A DNA stretch of 34,529 nt from an uncultured Lentisphaerota bacterium (GTDB taxonomy: Bacteria; Verrucomicrobiota; Lentisphaeria; Victivallales; UBA1829), in NCBI GenBank assembly GCA_900320095.1, contig ONQZ01000012.1:49454-83982 (forward strand), in the 5' to 3' direction. The notes under the pieces were generated by a model. The model saw nothing but the letters and a program-made list of their open reading frames with translations. It was not told the origin of the DNA and ran no database searches. Below, one piece after another: positions 24,197 to 34,433 of this stretch. How positions within the stretch are numbered: position 1 is the first letter of the stretch; each line of letters starts with the position of its first letter. The position numbers were made by a program, and so were the translations under genes.

Positions 24197-25555
24197 ATGA
24201 ACATCATCGTGATCGGAGCGGGCGAACTGGGACGTCTTCTGGCGTCCGCGCTCAGCGAGGAGGACCATGACGTCGTGGTCGTGGACAGCGACGCGGATGA
24301 ACTCGCCCGGATCGCCGACAAGTTCGACGCCATGACCGTCGCCGGGAGCTGCTCCAGCGTCAGCACGCTGAAACAGGCCGGTGCGGAAAACGCGGACGCC
24401 GTGCTGGCGGTGAGCGGCGACGAAGCCGCGAACATCCTGGCGTGCCAGATCGCGAATAAGCTCGGCGTGAAGCATACCGTCTGCCGGTTGTACAGCAACG
24501 ACTGTTTCTCCGAGGACGACGGCATCAGCCCGGCGACCTACGGACTCTGGCGCACGTTCTCCTCGCCCGAGGAATCCGCCCAGAAGATCCTGGCGGTCCT
24601 CGCCAACCCGATCACGCTCGAATCCATCAATTTCACCCGTCAGGACGCCGCCATGCTCGTGCTCGAAATCACGCGGTCAAGCGTCCTGCAGGGCGTCCGC
24701 ATCCGCGACATCCCCGGGCCGGAGCTTCTCCGCAAGATACGCTTCGCAGCGCTCGTCCGCGACCGCCAGCTGCTGATCCCGCACGGCGATACCCTGCTGA
24801 TCCCCGGCGACCGCGTGTACGTGGCGGGGCGCAAGGAGGACATCGACGCGTTCGTGGACTGGGCGACGCCGGAGAACGCCGGGAAGCCGTCGCGGATCAT
24901 CGTGTCCGGCGACGACGACGCCAGCGTGATCGTGGCGCGCAAGGCGCACGAACTTGGATTCGGCGTCCGCATGATCGTGCGCGACGAAAAGACCGGCGAG
25001 CGCATCCAGGACGAGATCCCGCCGGGGATCATGGTCCTGCACGGCGACCCGACCGACGAATCCCTGCTGGAGGACGCCGGGATCGCGGCCTCCGACGTGT
25101 TCGTCAGCGTCACGCAGGACGACGAGGAGAACATCCTCTCGTGCATCATCGCCAAGCGTCTCGGCGCGAAAAAGGTCATCAGCCTGACGCACCGCCCCGA
25201 ATACATCCGCATCGCCCGCGAAATGGACCCGATCGACTGCGCGTTCAGCGCCACGCTGGTCGCCGCGAACTCCGTGCTGCGGCTCCTGGAGGGCGGCAAC
25301 AAGCGCGTCGACGTCCAGCTCCAAAGCCTCCGGGCCGCCATTTCCGAATTCCGCATCGCCGCCGGCTCCCCGCTGTGCGGAAAAGCCATTTCCGCCGCCA
25401 AGCTTCCCGCCAGCCTCGTTCTCGCGCTCGTCTTCCGCGGCAGCGAGATCTTCGCGCCCGCCGGGGACACCGTGCTGCTGGAAGGCGACGTCGTGGTCGC
25501 GGTCGTTACGCGGGACACTCTTCGCATGATCGACAAGATATTTCCCGCGAAATAA
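24197..25555 (+). CDS. trkA: Trk potassium uptake regulatory subunit TrkA
   Basis: The 452-residue protein is a duplicated RCK: two NAD(H)-binding Rossmann domains (MNIIVIGAGELGRLLASAL at 1-19; RIIVSGDDDASVIVARKAHE in the second half), each followed by a TrkA-C domain (LRKIRFAALVRDRQLLIPHG and LPASLVLALVFRGSEIFAPA). It is a cytoplasmic ring that gates the TrkH channel in response to nucleotides. The first glycine motif (GAGELG) is intact, whereas the second is degenerate (SGDDDA), as is common. GGGGGAGAG precedes the ATG. trkH follows after 12 bases. Confidence 0.95.
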   Translation: MNIIVIGAGELGRLLASALSEEDHDVVVVDSDADELARIADKFDAMTVAGSCSSVSTLKQAGAENADAVLAVSGDEAANILACQIANKLGVKHTVCRLYSNDCFSEDDGISPATYGLWRTFSSPEESAQKILAVLANPITLESINFTRQDAAMLVLEITRSSVLQGVRIRDIPGPELLRKIRFAALVRDRQLLIPHGDTLLIPGDRVYVAGRKEDIDAFVDWATPENAGKPSRIIVSGDDDASVIVARKAHELGFGVRMIVRDEKTGERIQDEIPPGIMVLHGDPTDESLLEDAGIAASDVFVSVTQDDEENILSCIIAKRLGAKKVISLTHRPEYIRIAREMDPIDCAFSATLVAANSVLRLLEGGNKRVDVQLQSLRAAISEFRIAAGSPLCGKAISAAKLPASLVLALVFRGSEIFAPAGDTVLLEGDVVVAVVTRDTLRMIDKIFPAK

Positions 25556-25567
25556 CGCGTCCGGCTT

Positions 25568-27118
25568 ATGAACCACAGGCTCATCCTTTTCTTCATCTGC
25601 GTGATCTCCGCCGCGGTCGGCCTCATGGAAACCGTGTCCGGCGTCGTCGGATTCTTCTGCCACGACTCCGCGGGCGACGTCCGCGCGCTCCTCATCTGCG
25701 CCGCCGCCACGCTCGTCGCCGGAGCCGCCGGATGCATCGTGTTCCGGCCCCGCACGGAACAGCACCGCAAGGCAGGACTGCGCGAAGGATACGCGGTCGC
25801 GGCGTTCGGGTGGCTTGCCGCCTCGATCCTCGGCGGCCTGCCGTTCCTGTTCGTGGCGGGGATGCCGTGGCACGACGCCTTCTTCGAGTCCGTTTCCGGG
25901 TTCACGACGACCGGCGCGGCGCTGATCCACCGCGGATACCGCCTGACGGACGGGACCGTGCTGGCGGACGGCGTGGAGAGCCTGTCGCGCGGCGTGGTCT
26001 TTTGGCGCGCGCTGGAATCCTGGCTGGGCGGCATGGGGATCGTAGTGCTCGCGCTGGCGGTCCTGCCGATGTTCAACCGCGGCGGCCAGATGCTGTACAA
26101 CGCGGAAACGCCCGGCCTGAAGTCGTCCGACACGCAGATCGCGCCGCGCATCACGTCCTCCGCGAAGATCCTGTGGCTGATCTACGTCGGGCTCACAGCC
26201 TGCGAGGTCCTGCTGCTGCGCTTCGCCGGAATGGGCCTGTACGAGGCGGTCTGCAACTCCTTCACGACGATCTCGACCGGCGGATTCTGCACGCGCCAGG
26301 ACAGCATCGCGGCGTTCCACAGCACGCCGATCACGCTGATCGTCCTGTTCTTCATGTTCATCTCCGGCGTCAATTTCTACCTGCATGTGCGGCTCCTCTC
26401 CGGCAAAACGCTGTCGTATTTCCGCGATGAGGAGTTCCGCGTGTACACCTCGATCCTGCTGGGCGTCAGCTGCATCATCGCGGTCGCCCTGCTGCTCCAG
26501 GGGCAGGCGTACCGTGTCGATGCGGAACAGGGCTTCGTCGAGTCCATGGCCGTCGTCGGACGGGCGTTCCGCGACGCGTCGTTCCAGTCCGTCTCCATCA
26601 TGACGTCCACCGGGTTCGCGATCGGGGACTACTGCCTGTGGCCGTCCATCGCGGTCGCGCTGCTCCTCGGCATCTCCGTGATCGGCGGCTGCGGCGGTTC
26701 GACCTCCGGCGGCCTCAAATGCGTCCGCGCGCTGCTGGTGTGGCGGCAGAGCCTGACCGAGGTCAAACACAACATCTTCCCTCAGCTCGTCACGGGCGTG
26801 TACCTGAACAACGTCCGCATGAAAGCGCCCGCCATCCAGAAGACCATTGCGTTCTTCACCGCCTACATCGGCGTCATCATCCTTTTCGCCCTGCTGATCC
26901 CCGCCGTCTGCCCGGAATGCACCTGGGAATCCGCGCTGTCGATCTCCATCACAAGTCTCAGCAACATCGGACCCGGCGCGGCGCAGATCGGCCCCGCATG
27001 CGATTTCGACTGGCTCAATCCCGCGGCGAAACTCCTGTCCGCGTTCGAAATGCTCATCGGCCGCCTCGAACTCTTCACGATCCTCGTGCTCTTCCTGCCG
27101 TCCTTCTGGCGCAAGTGA
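25568..27118 (+). CDS. trkH: Trk potassium transporter membrane subunit TrkH
   Basis: The 516-residue membrane protein has the four pore repeats of the SKT family with selectivity-filter segments SVSGFTTTGAAL (about 108-119), NSFTTISTGGFCTRQ, SVSIMTSTGFAIGDY and SITSLSNIGPGAAQIG. Each keeps the filter glycine. It imports K+ across the inner membrane together with TrkA. The length is normal. It follows trkA by 12 bases, clearly an operon. A hairpin at 27158-27188 may end transcription. Confidence 0.95.
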   Translation: MNHRLILFFICVISAAVGLMETVSGVVGFFCHDSAGDVRALLICAAATLVAGAAGCIVFRPRTEQHRKAGLREGYAVAAFGWLAASILGGLPFLFVAGMPWHDAFFESVSGFTTTGAALIHRGYRLTDGTVLADGVESLSRGVVFWRALESWLGGMGIVVLALAVLPMFNRGGQMLYNAETPGLKSSDTQIAPRITSSAKILWLIYVGLTACEVLLLRFAGMGLYEAVCNSFTTISTGGFCTRQDSIAAFHSTPITLIVLFFMFISGVNFYLHVRLLSGKTLSYFRDEEFRVYTSILLGVSCIIAVALLLQGQAYRVDAEQGFVESMAVVGRAFRDASFQSVSIMTSTGFAIGDYCLWPSIAVALLLGISVIGGCGGSTSGGLKCVRALLVWRQSLTEVKHNIFPQLVTGVYLNNVRMKAPAIQKTIAFFTAYIGVIILFALLIPAVCPECTWESALSISITSLSNIGPGAAQIGPACDFDWLNPAAKLLSAFEMLIGRLELFTILVLFLPSFWRK

Positions 27119-27157
27119 GAGCGGATTCGGTCCCCCGTTTCCAGCTTAAAACAGAAC

Positions 27158-27188
27158 CGCCGGAACCGTCTGGACAACGATTCCGGCG
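27158..27188. terminator. Hairpin between the convergent trkH and lipoprotein genes
   Basis: CGCCGGAA pairs with TTCCGGCG, extended by three more pairs after a mismatch. There is no tight T run on either strand; GTTCTGTTTT follows on the minus strand. It probably acts as a shared, imperfect terminator. Confidence 0.5.
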
Positions 27189-27227
27189 ACTGTGTTTACA
27201 GGATGGTCTTTTCTTTGACCGCGAACA

Positions 27228-28100
27228 TCATTCCTCCTGTTTCTTGCGGCCGATCTTGATCTTGTCCTCCGGCACCTGGAAGACGTCGTCGCTGAACGTG
27301 ACGTTCAGTTCGAACTCGCGCAGGAGGATGACTTCGTGGCGGTCCTCGCCGATGGTCGTCTTCGTGATGGTCGGCATCAGCACGCCGCTGCGTTTCTCGA
27401 AACGGTCGGGCTGGGCGACGTAAAGGAATTCCTCGCCGCCGTCGGTGTACAGGATGGTCTCCATCCGCGTGGTGACGAACGTGTTGGCATTGACGTACAT
27501 CACGTACGGCGCGATCTCGACGTCGTCGGCGCGGCAGACGACGCGGTAATGGCGCGCGCCGTTGATGTAGACGGTGGAGATCTCAATGGTGCCGAAGACG
27601 TCCTCAAGATTGTTGTTCGGGTGGGAGAACGAGTTGAAGACGTGGAACAGGCGGAGCTGGTGGCCGGTGATCTCGGTCGCCTTGCTCTTCTTCGGGTCGA
27701 TGGTCCACGCGCGGCCGCCCTTGTACAGCAGCGAGGCGAACGGTTCGCCGTTGCGGTAGGAGATCTGGCGCTGGAAATCGGGCTTGCGGAACTTGATCTC
27801 GGTCTCGTACTGGTCGACGGCGGTGCGCGTGCGCTGCGTGAACGGATTGTCGTCGACGTCCTTCTGCGATTCCTCCACGATGACCTGGCGGAGGATGTAG
27901 GACTTGGCGTTCTTGAAGTTGCCCTCGGGGTCGGTCGCCGCCTCCATGTGCTTGATGAGCTGTTCCACCGTGAGGTCGGAAGGCTCGCCGGGGTCGTTCA
28001 GCCCGAGCATCACTTCGATCTCGGCGTCAGAGAGCTTGCACGAGGGGAGCATGGCGCAGCAAACGAAAAGAAGAAGAACGGAAGCGAGGAATCTGGTCAT
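27228..28100 (-). CDS. Lipoprotein, possibly LolA/LppX-like fold
   Basis: The start at 28100 gives a clean lipoprotein signal (MTRFLASVLLLFVCCAMLPS, then Cys21); a longer frame from 28148 would begin inside the candidate promoter. The mature 270 residues begin with an acidic helix (LTVEQLIKHMEAATDPEG), followed by alternating beta strands (YETEIKFRKPDFQRQISY, GRAWTIDPKKSKATEI, MYVNANTFVTTRMETILY). This pattern resembles outer-membrane-lipoprotein-sorting (LolA/LppX-like) half-barrels that bind lipid; the match is by eye and uncertain. It has its own promoter. It lies upstream in sequence of the Lol exporter genes but is separated from them by the U32 gene. Confidence 0.7.
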   Translation of the reverse strand: MTRFLASVLLLFVCCAMLPSCKLSDAEIEVMLGLNDPGEPSDLTVEQLIKHMEAATDPEGNFKNAKSYILRQVIVEESQKDVDDNPFTQRTRTAVDQYETEIKFRKPDFQRQISYRNGEPFASLLYKGGRAWTIDPKKSKATEITGHQLRLFHVFNSFSHPNNNLEDVFGTIEISTVYINGARHYRVVCRADDVEIAPYVMYVNANTFVTTRMETILYTDGGEEFLYVAQPDRFEKRSGVLMPTITKTTIGEDRHEVILLREFELNVTFSDDVFQVPEDKIKIGRKKQEE

Positions 28101-28146
28101 GTGAGAAAGCCTTTCCGGAAGGTTGCAAAAAAAGAGGTCAAACAGC

Positions 28147-28174
28147 AATATATCACAATCTCGCGGTAAATCAA
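28147..28174 (-). promoter_or_regulatory. Promoter for the 27228-28100 lipoprotein gene
   Basis: On the minus strand TTGATT (28174-28169), a 16-bp spacer and TATATT (28152-28147). It lies about 46 bases before the chosen ATG and past the end of the U32 gene. Confidence 0.65.
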
Positions 28175-28206
28175 TAGCGTTCTGTGTTTTTTTGAGAAAA
28201 AAGACG

Positions 28207-30441
28207 TTACTTCAGCTCGTAGCCGAAATTGAAGAGCGCTTCGCCGGGTTCGTCGGCGCGGGCGTCGCGCAGGTCGGTCAGATACGCGGCGAATCCGCGG
28301 ACGCGCGGCAGTCCCATGACCTTGTCCGCCGTGATCTGCGTGAGCACGCCGTGATGCGAGACGCGGAAGACGTTGCCGCGGGCGTCCTGCATGTCGCCGC
28401 TGACCTGGATCGCGGCGCGCGTGGAGAGCAGGACCGGACGCCCGAAGACGAACTGTTCGGCAGGCACGGGCGACTTGCGCGCGAACGCCTCAAGCTCGGC
28501 GCGTTCGAGTTCGACCCACGCCTGCACCGAGGATGCGCCGAGGCGGCCGAGTTCGCGCGCCGCGAAGGAATTGCAGCAGGGCAGGGGGAACCCGGTGCGG
28601 ACCGTGAGGCCGGGGTGCTTTTTCAGGAGCGTGAAATGCTGGAGCGCGGTCACGCGGACGGTCTTTCCGCCTTTTTTGACGAAACGGTCGAGCGCGGCGG
28701 CGACGTCCGGCAGGGATTTCTGCGGGATGTAGAACGGCAGGAGGAGTTCCTCGTGCGGCGAGGGATCGTCGGCGAGTTCGCGGATGACAATCATGCCGGG
28801 CGACGGAGGACGCACCCCGCGCGGCAGGATCACGCATTCCCGGACAGATTCGAGTTCGGCGGGACGGCGGATGAGTTTGTAATCGGCGAGGAGTTTTTTC
28901 AGGGAATCGGCGGCGGGATCGGGGCGTTCCTGCGCCGGGATTTCTTCGGCGAACGCCGTGAGCTCGCGCCGGACGGCTTTCAGCACGCTGGCGGGCAGGA
29001 AAAATCCGCTGTCGACCTCAGCTCGAACGGGCGAGAAGACGAAATCCGGGGAGCCTTCGCCCTCGAACGCCGCCGCGAGGGAGTCCGGCGTGACGGGGTG
29101 CGCCGTGGCGGGCGCGAGTTCGAGCGGTTTATGAAACGTGCGGCCGCAGAGGTCGGCGGCCAGACCGGAGGCGTCGAGGCGCAGTTTGAGCGGGATCTCC
29201 GAGCGCGGCGCGGGGAGCGACGCCACGCGGCGCGAGTAGTCCGATGTGGATTCGCCGGTCTTGTAGACGATCGAGCCGGGCGCGGCGGTCGTGTCCGCCG
29301 CCATGCGGACCGTGCAGCGTTCGCCCTGGAGCGCGCGGTTCACGCGGACGCCGTTGACCATGAGCGAGGTCACGGAGACGGCGGGGCCTTCGTCGCCGGA
29401 ACGCGGCTGGATGCGGAGGACGTCGCCGAGGTGGATGCGCTTGGTCACGTCGATGACGGCGAGCCCGTCCTTCGCGGAGACGACCGTGCCGCAGAGCTGG
29501 CCGGATGCGCCGAGCGAATCGTGCTTGACGAGCGTCTTCGCCGATGCCGCCGTGTAGAAGCCCTCCGACCATTTGCGCCCGAACGTGTGCGCCATGCGGT
29601 CGCGCGCGGCGGGCAGCAGGGATTTGAACTCCTCCTCGCTCGTCGCATCGAGCAGCATCCGGTAGGCGGACACGGCGTGTTCCACATAGTCGGACCGGCG
29701 CAGGCGCCCCTCGATCTTGACGGACGCTACGCCGGTCGCGGCGATGCGCGGCAGGAGTTCCATCGTGCAGAGGTCCTGCACGGAGAGGTAGAAGCCGTTT
29801 CCGGCGGACGTGTGGTAGCGGCGGCGGCAGGGCTGTTTGCACTTGCCGCGGTTGCCGCTCCAGCCGCCGAGCCAGCTGGAGAGCAGACAGGAGCCGGAGA
29901 TGCAGCAGCAGAGCGCGCCGTGAATGAAGACTTCGAGCTCGACGGGCGGTTTCGAGGCGGCGATCGCTTCGAGTTCGGCGAGCGACGTCTGGCGTTCCAG
30001 GATTACGCGCTTCACGCCGAGTTCGTGCGCGAGCTCCAGCCCGGCGGTGTTGTGGATGCCGGTCTGCGTGGAGGCGTGGATGGTTAGGCGCAGGAAATAG
30101 TCGCGGAGCATGGCGACGATGCCGAGGTCCTGCACGATCACGGCGTCCGGGTGCATGCGGTCGAGCTCGGCGAGCATTTCCGCGGCCTCCGGGATCTCGC
30201 TTTCCTTGATGAGCGTGTTCAGCGTCACGTAGAACTTCCGGCCGTTTTTGTGCGCGTAGCGGATCACCCGGCTCATCTCGTCCGGCGTGAAGTTGCCGGT
30301 GCGTTCGCGGGCGTTGAATCGCTTGAGCCCGGCGTACACGGCATCCGCCCCCGCGTCGTAGGCGGCGAGGGCGCAGGCGGCGTTTCCGGCTGGCGCGAGG
30401 AGTTCGGGTTTGTGCGGCATGAAGTTCGGCATCGTAGTCAT
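28207..30441 (-). CDS. U32 family protein, RlhA (YdcP)-like rRNA hydroxylase
   Basis: The 744-residue protein begins with the U32 TIM-barrel signature (PELLAPAGNAACALAAYDAG), then YVTLNTLIKESEI, HASTQTGIHN and VFIHGALCCCISGSCLLSSW. A Cys cluster follows at about 175-210 (ALCCC, GSC, GKCKQPC) that probably holds an iron-sulfur cluster. SVQDLCTMELLP and VASVKIEGRLRR are also typical. The C-terminal half, about 380-744, fits the DUF3656-type extension found in E. coli RlhA, which hydroxylates C2501 of 23S rRNA using prephenate. RlhA-like is the best guess; annotation as a collagenase-type peptidase is historical. The promoter lies so close to the ATG that the mRNA may be leaderless, and there is no Shine-Dalgarno. 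Later in-frame ATGs at 30432 and 30420 are possible starts. Confidence 0.85.
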   Translation of the reverse strand: MTTMPNFMPHKPELLAPAGNAACALAAYDAGADAVYAGLKRFNARERTGNFTPDEMSRVIRYAHKNGRKFYVTLNTLIKESEIPEAAEMLAELDRMHPDAVIVQDLGIVAMLRDYFLRLTIHASTQTGIHNTAGLELAHELGVKRVILERQTSLAELEAIAASKPPVELEVFIHGALCCCISGSCLLSSWLGGWSGNRGKCKQPCRRRYHTSAGNGFYLSVQDLCTMELLPRIAATGVASVKIEGRLRRSDYVEHAVSAYRMLLDATSEEEFKSLLPAARDRMAHTFGRKWSEGFYTAASAKTLVKHDSLGASGQLCGTVVSAKDGLAVIDVTKRIHLGDVLRIQPRSGDEGPAVSVTSLMVNGVRVNRALQGERCTVRMAADTTAAPGSIVYKTGESTSDYSRRVASLPAPRSEIPLKLRLDASGLAADLCGRTFHKPLELAPATAHPVTPDSLAAAFEGEGSPDFVFSPVRAEVDSGFFLPASVLKAVRRELTAFAEEIPAQERPDPAADSLKKLLADYKLIRRPAELESVRECVILPRGVRPPSPGMIVIRELADDPSPHEELLLPFYIPQKSLPDVAAALDRFVKKGGKTVRVTALQHFTLLKKHPGLTVRTGFPLPCCNSFAARELGRLGASSVQAWVELERAELEAFARKSPVPAEQFVFGRPVLLSTRAAIQVSGDMQDARGNVFRVSHHGVLTQITADKVMGLPRVRGFAAYLTDLRDARADEPGEALFNFGYELK

Positions 30442-30450
30442 AATGAAAAT

Positions 30451-30479
30451 AATATAACGCCGGAAGGTGAAAAAGGCAA
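30451..30479 (-). promoter_or_regulatory. Promoter for the U32 gene
   Basis: On the minus strand TTGCCT (30479-30474), a 17-bp spacer and TATATT (30456-30451). The predicted transcript start is near 30444, only about three bases before the ATG at 30441. Confidence 0.65.
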
Positions 30480-30488
30480 CAACACGGC

Positions 30489-30517
30489 TTGAAAAAAGCG
30501 CAAAAACGAGGTATATT
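30489..30517 (+). promoter_or_regulatory. Promoter for the lolC/E-lolD-deacylase operon
   Basis: TTGAAA, a 17-bp spacer and TATATT. It diverges from the U32 promoter; the two -35 boxes are 9 bases apart. Confidence 0.75.
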
Positions 30518-30599
30518 TATCTGTTTTAAAGCTGATTGAGAGGACGGCTTTTCCGTATCCTCGCTTTTTTTATAACCTAACGAATTGGAATTCACACGG

Positions 30600-31911
30600 A
30601 TGAGTGTTCGGACGGAATGTTTTCTGGCGTGGCGGTACTTCAAGCCGAAACGCAGTGCGGTCAGCGTGATCACGCTGATCTCCGTGATCGGGGTGATCCT
30701 GGGCGTGGCGGTGCTGATCGTGGTGCTCGCCGTCATGACCGGATTCACCGACCAGACGAAGATCAAACTGCTGGAGACCGGGTCGCACGCCCAGATCCGC
30801 AAGCCCACGCGGCATTACTCCACCAACCCGCGCGGCAACGCCGGAGTGTTCTTCTCCGAGGAGGCGGAGGACGTGGTGAACATCGTGAAGCAGAACGGCG
30901 GCCGCGCGCTCCCCGTGCTCGTCTCGCCCGTGCTGCTCCAGGTGAAGGAGGCGTTCAACCCGAAGGTGCTTGCGGCGTTCGACCCCGACATGGACACCGC
31001 CGGGCTCGACTTGAAGAGCGTGGTGAAGCAGGGCGAATACTCGCTCGGACGCGGCGAGATCGCGGTCAGCCAGGTCATCGCGAGCGAGTTCGGGCTTACG
31101 GTCGGCAGCAAGGTCCTGCTGCACTCGCCGTCGCGCCTCGCCAAGCTCATCGAACGCAATCCGGAGACCGGGCGCTACCAGATCTCCGACAAATCCGATT
31201 ATTATCTGCCGGGCGAGTACACCGTGTCGTTCATCTTCAGTTTCGACAAGTACGACTACGACCGCGACATCATGTTCCTCTCGCTCGACGACGCCGACCA
31301 GCTGTTCGGGCTGGACTGGGGCTGCGCCACGCACGTTTACGTGTGGGTGGACGATCCGTTCCACATCGACAGCTTCCTGACGCCCCTGCGCGACCGGCTG
31401 TCGAAGAGCCACCCGGACGTGATGGTGTACTCGTGGAAACAGCTGAACGGCCAGCTGCTGAGCGTGCTGGCGGTGGAGAAGAACATGATGTTCTTCCTGC
31501 TGGTCTTCATCGTGCTCGTGGCGGCGTTCAGCATCGCGAACACGCTCATCACGACCGTGATCCAGAAGACGAAGGAGGTCGGCCTGCTGAAAAGCATGGG
31601 CGCGGGGTCGTTCTCAATCATGCGCGTCTTCATCATGCAGGGGTTCTTCGTGGGGATCATCGGCACGGCCGGCGGGGTGTTCCTCGGCTGGCTGGTCGTG
31701 GTGTTCCGCATGAACATCCTGTATGCGATGCGGGCGATCACGGGCCAGGAGATCTTCCCGAAGGAGCTGTACCTCTTCAGCGAACTGCCCGCGCACATCG
31801 TGTGGGGCGACGTGGCGCTGATCTCCGTGATCTCGATTCTGCTCTGCACCTGCGGCGCGCTGGTGCCCGCGATCCGCGCCGCCAACCTCGATCCCGCAAA
31901 GGCCCTGCGCT

Positions 31912-31919
<8 letters not shown>
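30600..31919 (+). CDS. LolC/LolE-family lipoprotein-releasing ABC permease
   Basis: The 439-residue protein has an N-terminal helix in the LolC/E context (FLAWRYFKPKRSAVSVITLI, then GVILGVAVLIVVLAVMTGF), a periplasmic domain of about 200 residues, and three C-terminal transmembrane helices with IVLVAAFSIANTLITTVIQK, KEVGLLKSMGAGSFSIMRVF and PAIRAANLDPAKALRYE, all typical of FtsX-like permeases. The ATG at 30600 is chosen over a TTG at 30585; neither has a strong ribosome-binding site. With LolD it would pull lipoproteins from the inner membrane for transfer to the outer membrane. Only one permease gene is present, which suggests a homodimer in place of the LolC/LolE pair. Its stop overlaps lolD by 8 bases. 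Confidence 0.9.
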
Positions 31920-32591
<672 letters not shown>

Positions 32592-32595
<4 letters not shown>

Positions 32596-34112
32596 ACGCC
32601 GTGCGGATCATCCGGAATGCGCTGATCTGCGACGGGACCGGGGGCGACGTTTATCCCGGCTCCATCCGCATCGACGGCGACCGGATCGCCGAGGTCGTCC
32701 CCAATGGAGAGATTTCCGGCGCGAAGGACGCCGAAGTCTTCGATGCGCAGGGATGCGTGGTTTCGCCCGGATTCATCGACGCGCATTCGCACTCCGACGC
32801 CACGCTGCTTGCCGCGCCTGATGCCTTCAGCAAGCGCACTCAGGGGATCACCACCGAGATACTCGGCAACTGCGGACATTCGCTGTTTCCCGTTACGCCT
32901 CACAACGCCGAACAAGTCGCCTCGGACTGCGCCGCGGTCGGCGTGAAGCCGTCGTGGACCGACTGGCGGGATTACTGCGCGGCGGTTGAGAACGTGCGCC
33001 CGGCGGTCAATTTCGCCGTGCTCTGCGGACACAACGCCCTGTGTGCGGCATATCCGAAGATCGAAGACCAATGCGCCGCACTTGATGCCATATTGAAGGA
33101 TGGCTGCCCCGGGCTTTCCAGCGGGCTCCTGTACGCGCCCGGGCGCACCGTGCCGCCGGACGACCTTCTGCGTCTGGCGGCTGTTCTGAAGCCCACGGAC
33201 GCGATCTACACGACGCACCTCAGGAGCGAGGGCGCGCGTCTGCTTGAATCTCTGGAGGAGGCGATAGCGTTTGCTTCGGCGGGCAGCGGGTGGCTCCATG
33301 TGAGCCACTTCAAGACGGCGGGCGAAGCGAACTGGGGCAAGCTGGACGCGGCGCTGGAGTTGTTGGAGAAAGCGCGTGAGCGCGGCCTGCGGATCACAGC
33401 CGACCGTTATCCGTACACCTATTCCCAGACGAGTTTGAGCGTGATTCTGCCGCCGCGCTACGATTCCATGCGAGACCGCGAGATTCAGGAGAAACTGAGC
33501 GGCGATCCCGCCGAGTGCGAACGTTTAATAGCCGAGCTGGCGGATTCGCGCCGCGTGAAACGCGCGATCCTGACGGCAGTGTCCAAGCCGGAATTCCTGC
33601 CGTACTGCGGCCTCACGCTTGAAGAATGCGCCGTCCGCGCCGGAATGCCCTCCGCCGCGGCGTTCGCGGTCACGGTACTGCGCGACGACGGCGCGCGGGC
33701 GATGGCGGCGTTCGGCGGGATGTCGCCGGACAACCTGCGGCGGATTCTGGTGGAACCGTGGGTGTGCTGCGGCACGGACGAGAACGCGCGTCCGCAGGAC
33801 GAATCGCTCGGGCGCGGCCATCCGCGTTCCTTCGGCTCGTTTCCGCTCTTCCTGAAGCTGACGGCGGAGCTTGCCGGCATGCCGGAAGCTGTCCGCCGCG
33901 TGACGTCGTTCCCCGCCTCGCTGTTCCGCCTGAAAGACCGCGGATTGATCAAACCGGGCTATTTCGCCGACCTGACCGTGTTCGATCCGGCGAAACTCGA
34001 CTGCAAGGCGGATTTCGCGCATCCGCATACCCCCGCCGAGGGGATAGTCCGTGTGTACGTGAACGGCGAACCGGCCGACAGCGGCAAACGCGCCGGCCGC
34101 GCGCTGATCTGA
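32592..34112 (+). CDS. D-aminoacylase-family amidohydrolase (N-acyl-D-amino acid deacylase)
   Basis: The start is a GTG at 32592 overlapping the lolD stop (a second GTG at 32601 is possible); the frame upstream is the shadow of lolD. The 506-residue protein has metal ligands in GFIDAHSHSD (60-69), the family motif TEILGNCGHSLFP with its conserved Cys, GLSSGLLYAPG, LHVSHFKTAGEANWGK, RITADRYPYTYSQTS, the catalytic-type Asp in CCGTDENARPQ, and SLGRGHPRSFGSFPLFL. The family hydrolyses N-acylated D-amino acids such as N-acyl-D-glutamate to the free D-amino acid and the acid. Here it may recycle peptidoglycan-derived or lipid-linked D-amino acids; the tight coupling to Lol genes is the only context. 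No signal peptide is visible, so it is cytoplasmic. Confidence 0.85.
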
Positions 34113-34143
34113 AGCGGCGAAAAGAATCGGCGAAAATCTTCTT

Positions 34144-34433
34144 TTACTTCAAGTACTTTGAAAAGACCTTTTTAAGGGCGATTGCTTTTTCACAGTACCA
34201 CTTGAAATATACCTTGTTCCCATTTAAATCCTTAAAATCACCAGGAAGAGTTACGACAATTTTGCTAGCTTTATTTTCCGGTAATTCATCCCAGTTCATT
34301 TTAAAACCAAGTTGTTCTTCTATCTCATCTCTGCGTTCATAAAGAGATCTGTAAAGCTCCATGTTGTTTTTAATATGAATTTCTGTCCCCAACTTCTGTT
34401 TTGAAAAAGAGAGCCAGATTTCACATTGACTTT
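34144..34433 (-). pseudogene. Fragment of a DUF4268-like gene, 5' end lost at an inverted repeat
   Basis: The minus-strand frame encodes CEIWLSFSKQK, EIHIKNNMELYRSL, ERRDEIEEQLGFKMNWDELP and KASKIVVTLPGDF, ending in AIALKKVFSKYLK. This resembles the second half of the DUF4268 domain, usually the C-terminal part of larger proteins, some of them nuclease-related. The frame is technically open to the window edge, but from 34434 outward it passes through nested inverted repeats and no longer looks like protein. The only start inside the recognisable part is a TTG at 34392, with no good ribosome-binding site. It is clearly more AT-rich than its neighbour. The best reading is a decayed gene remnant; a complete gene continuing beyond the window is the alternative. 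Confidence 0.5.
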
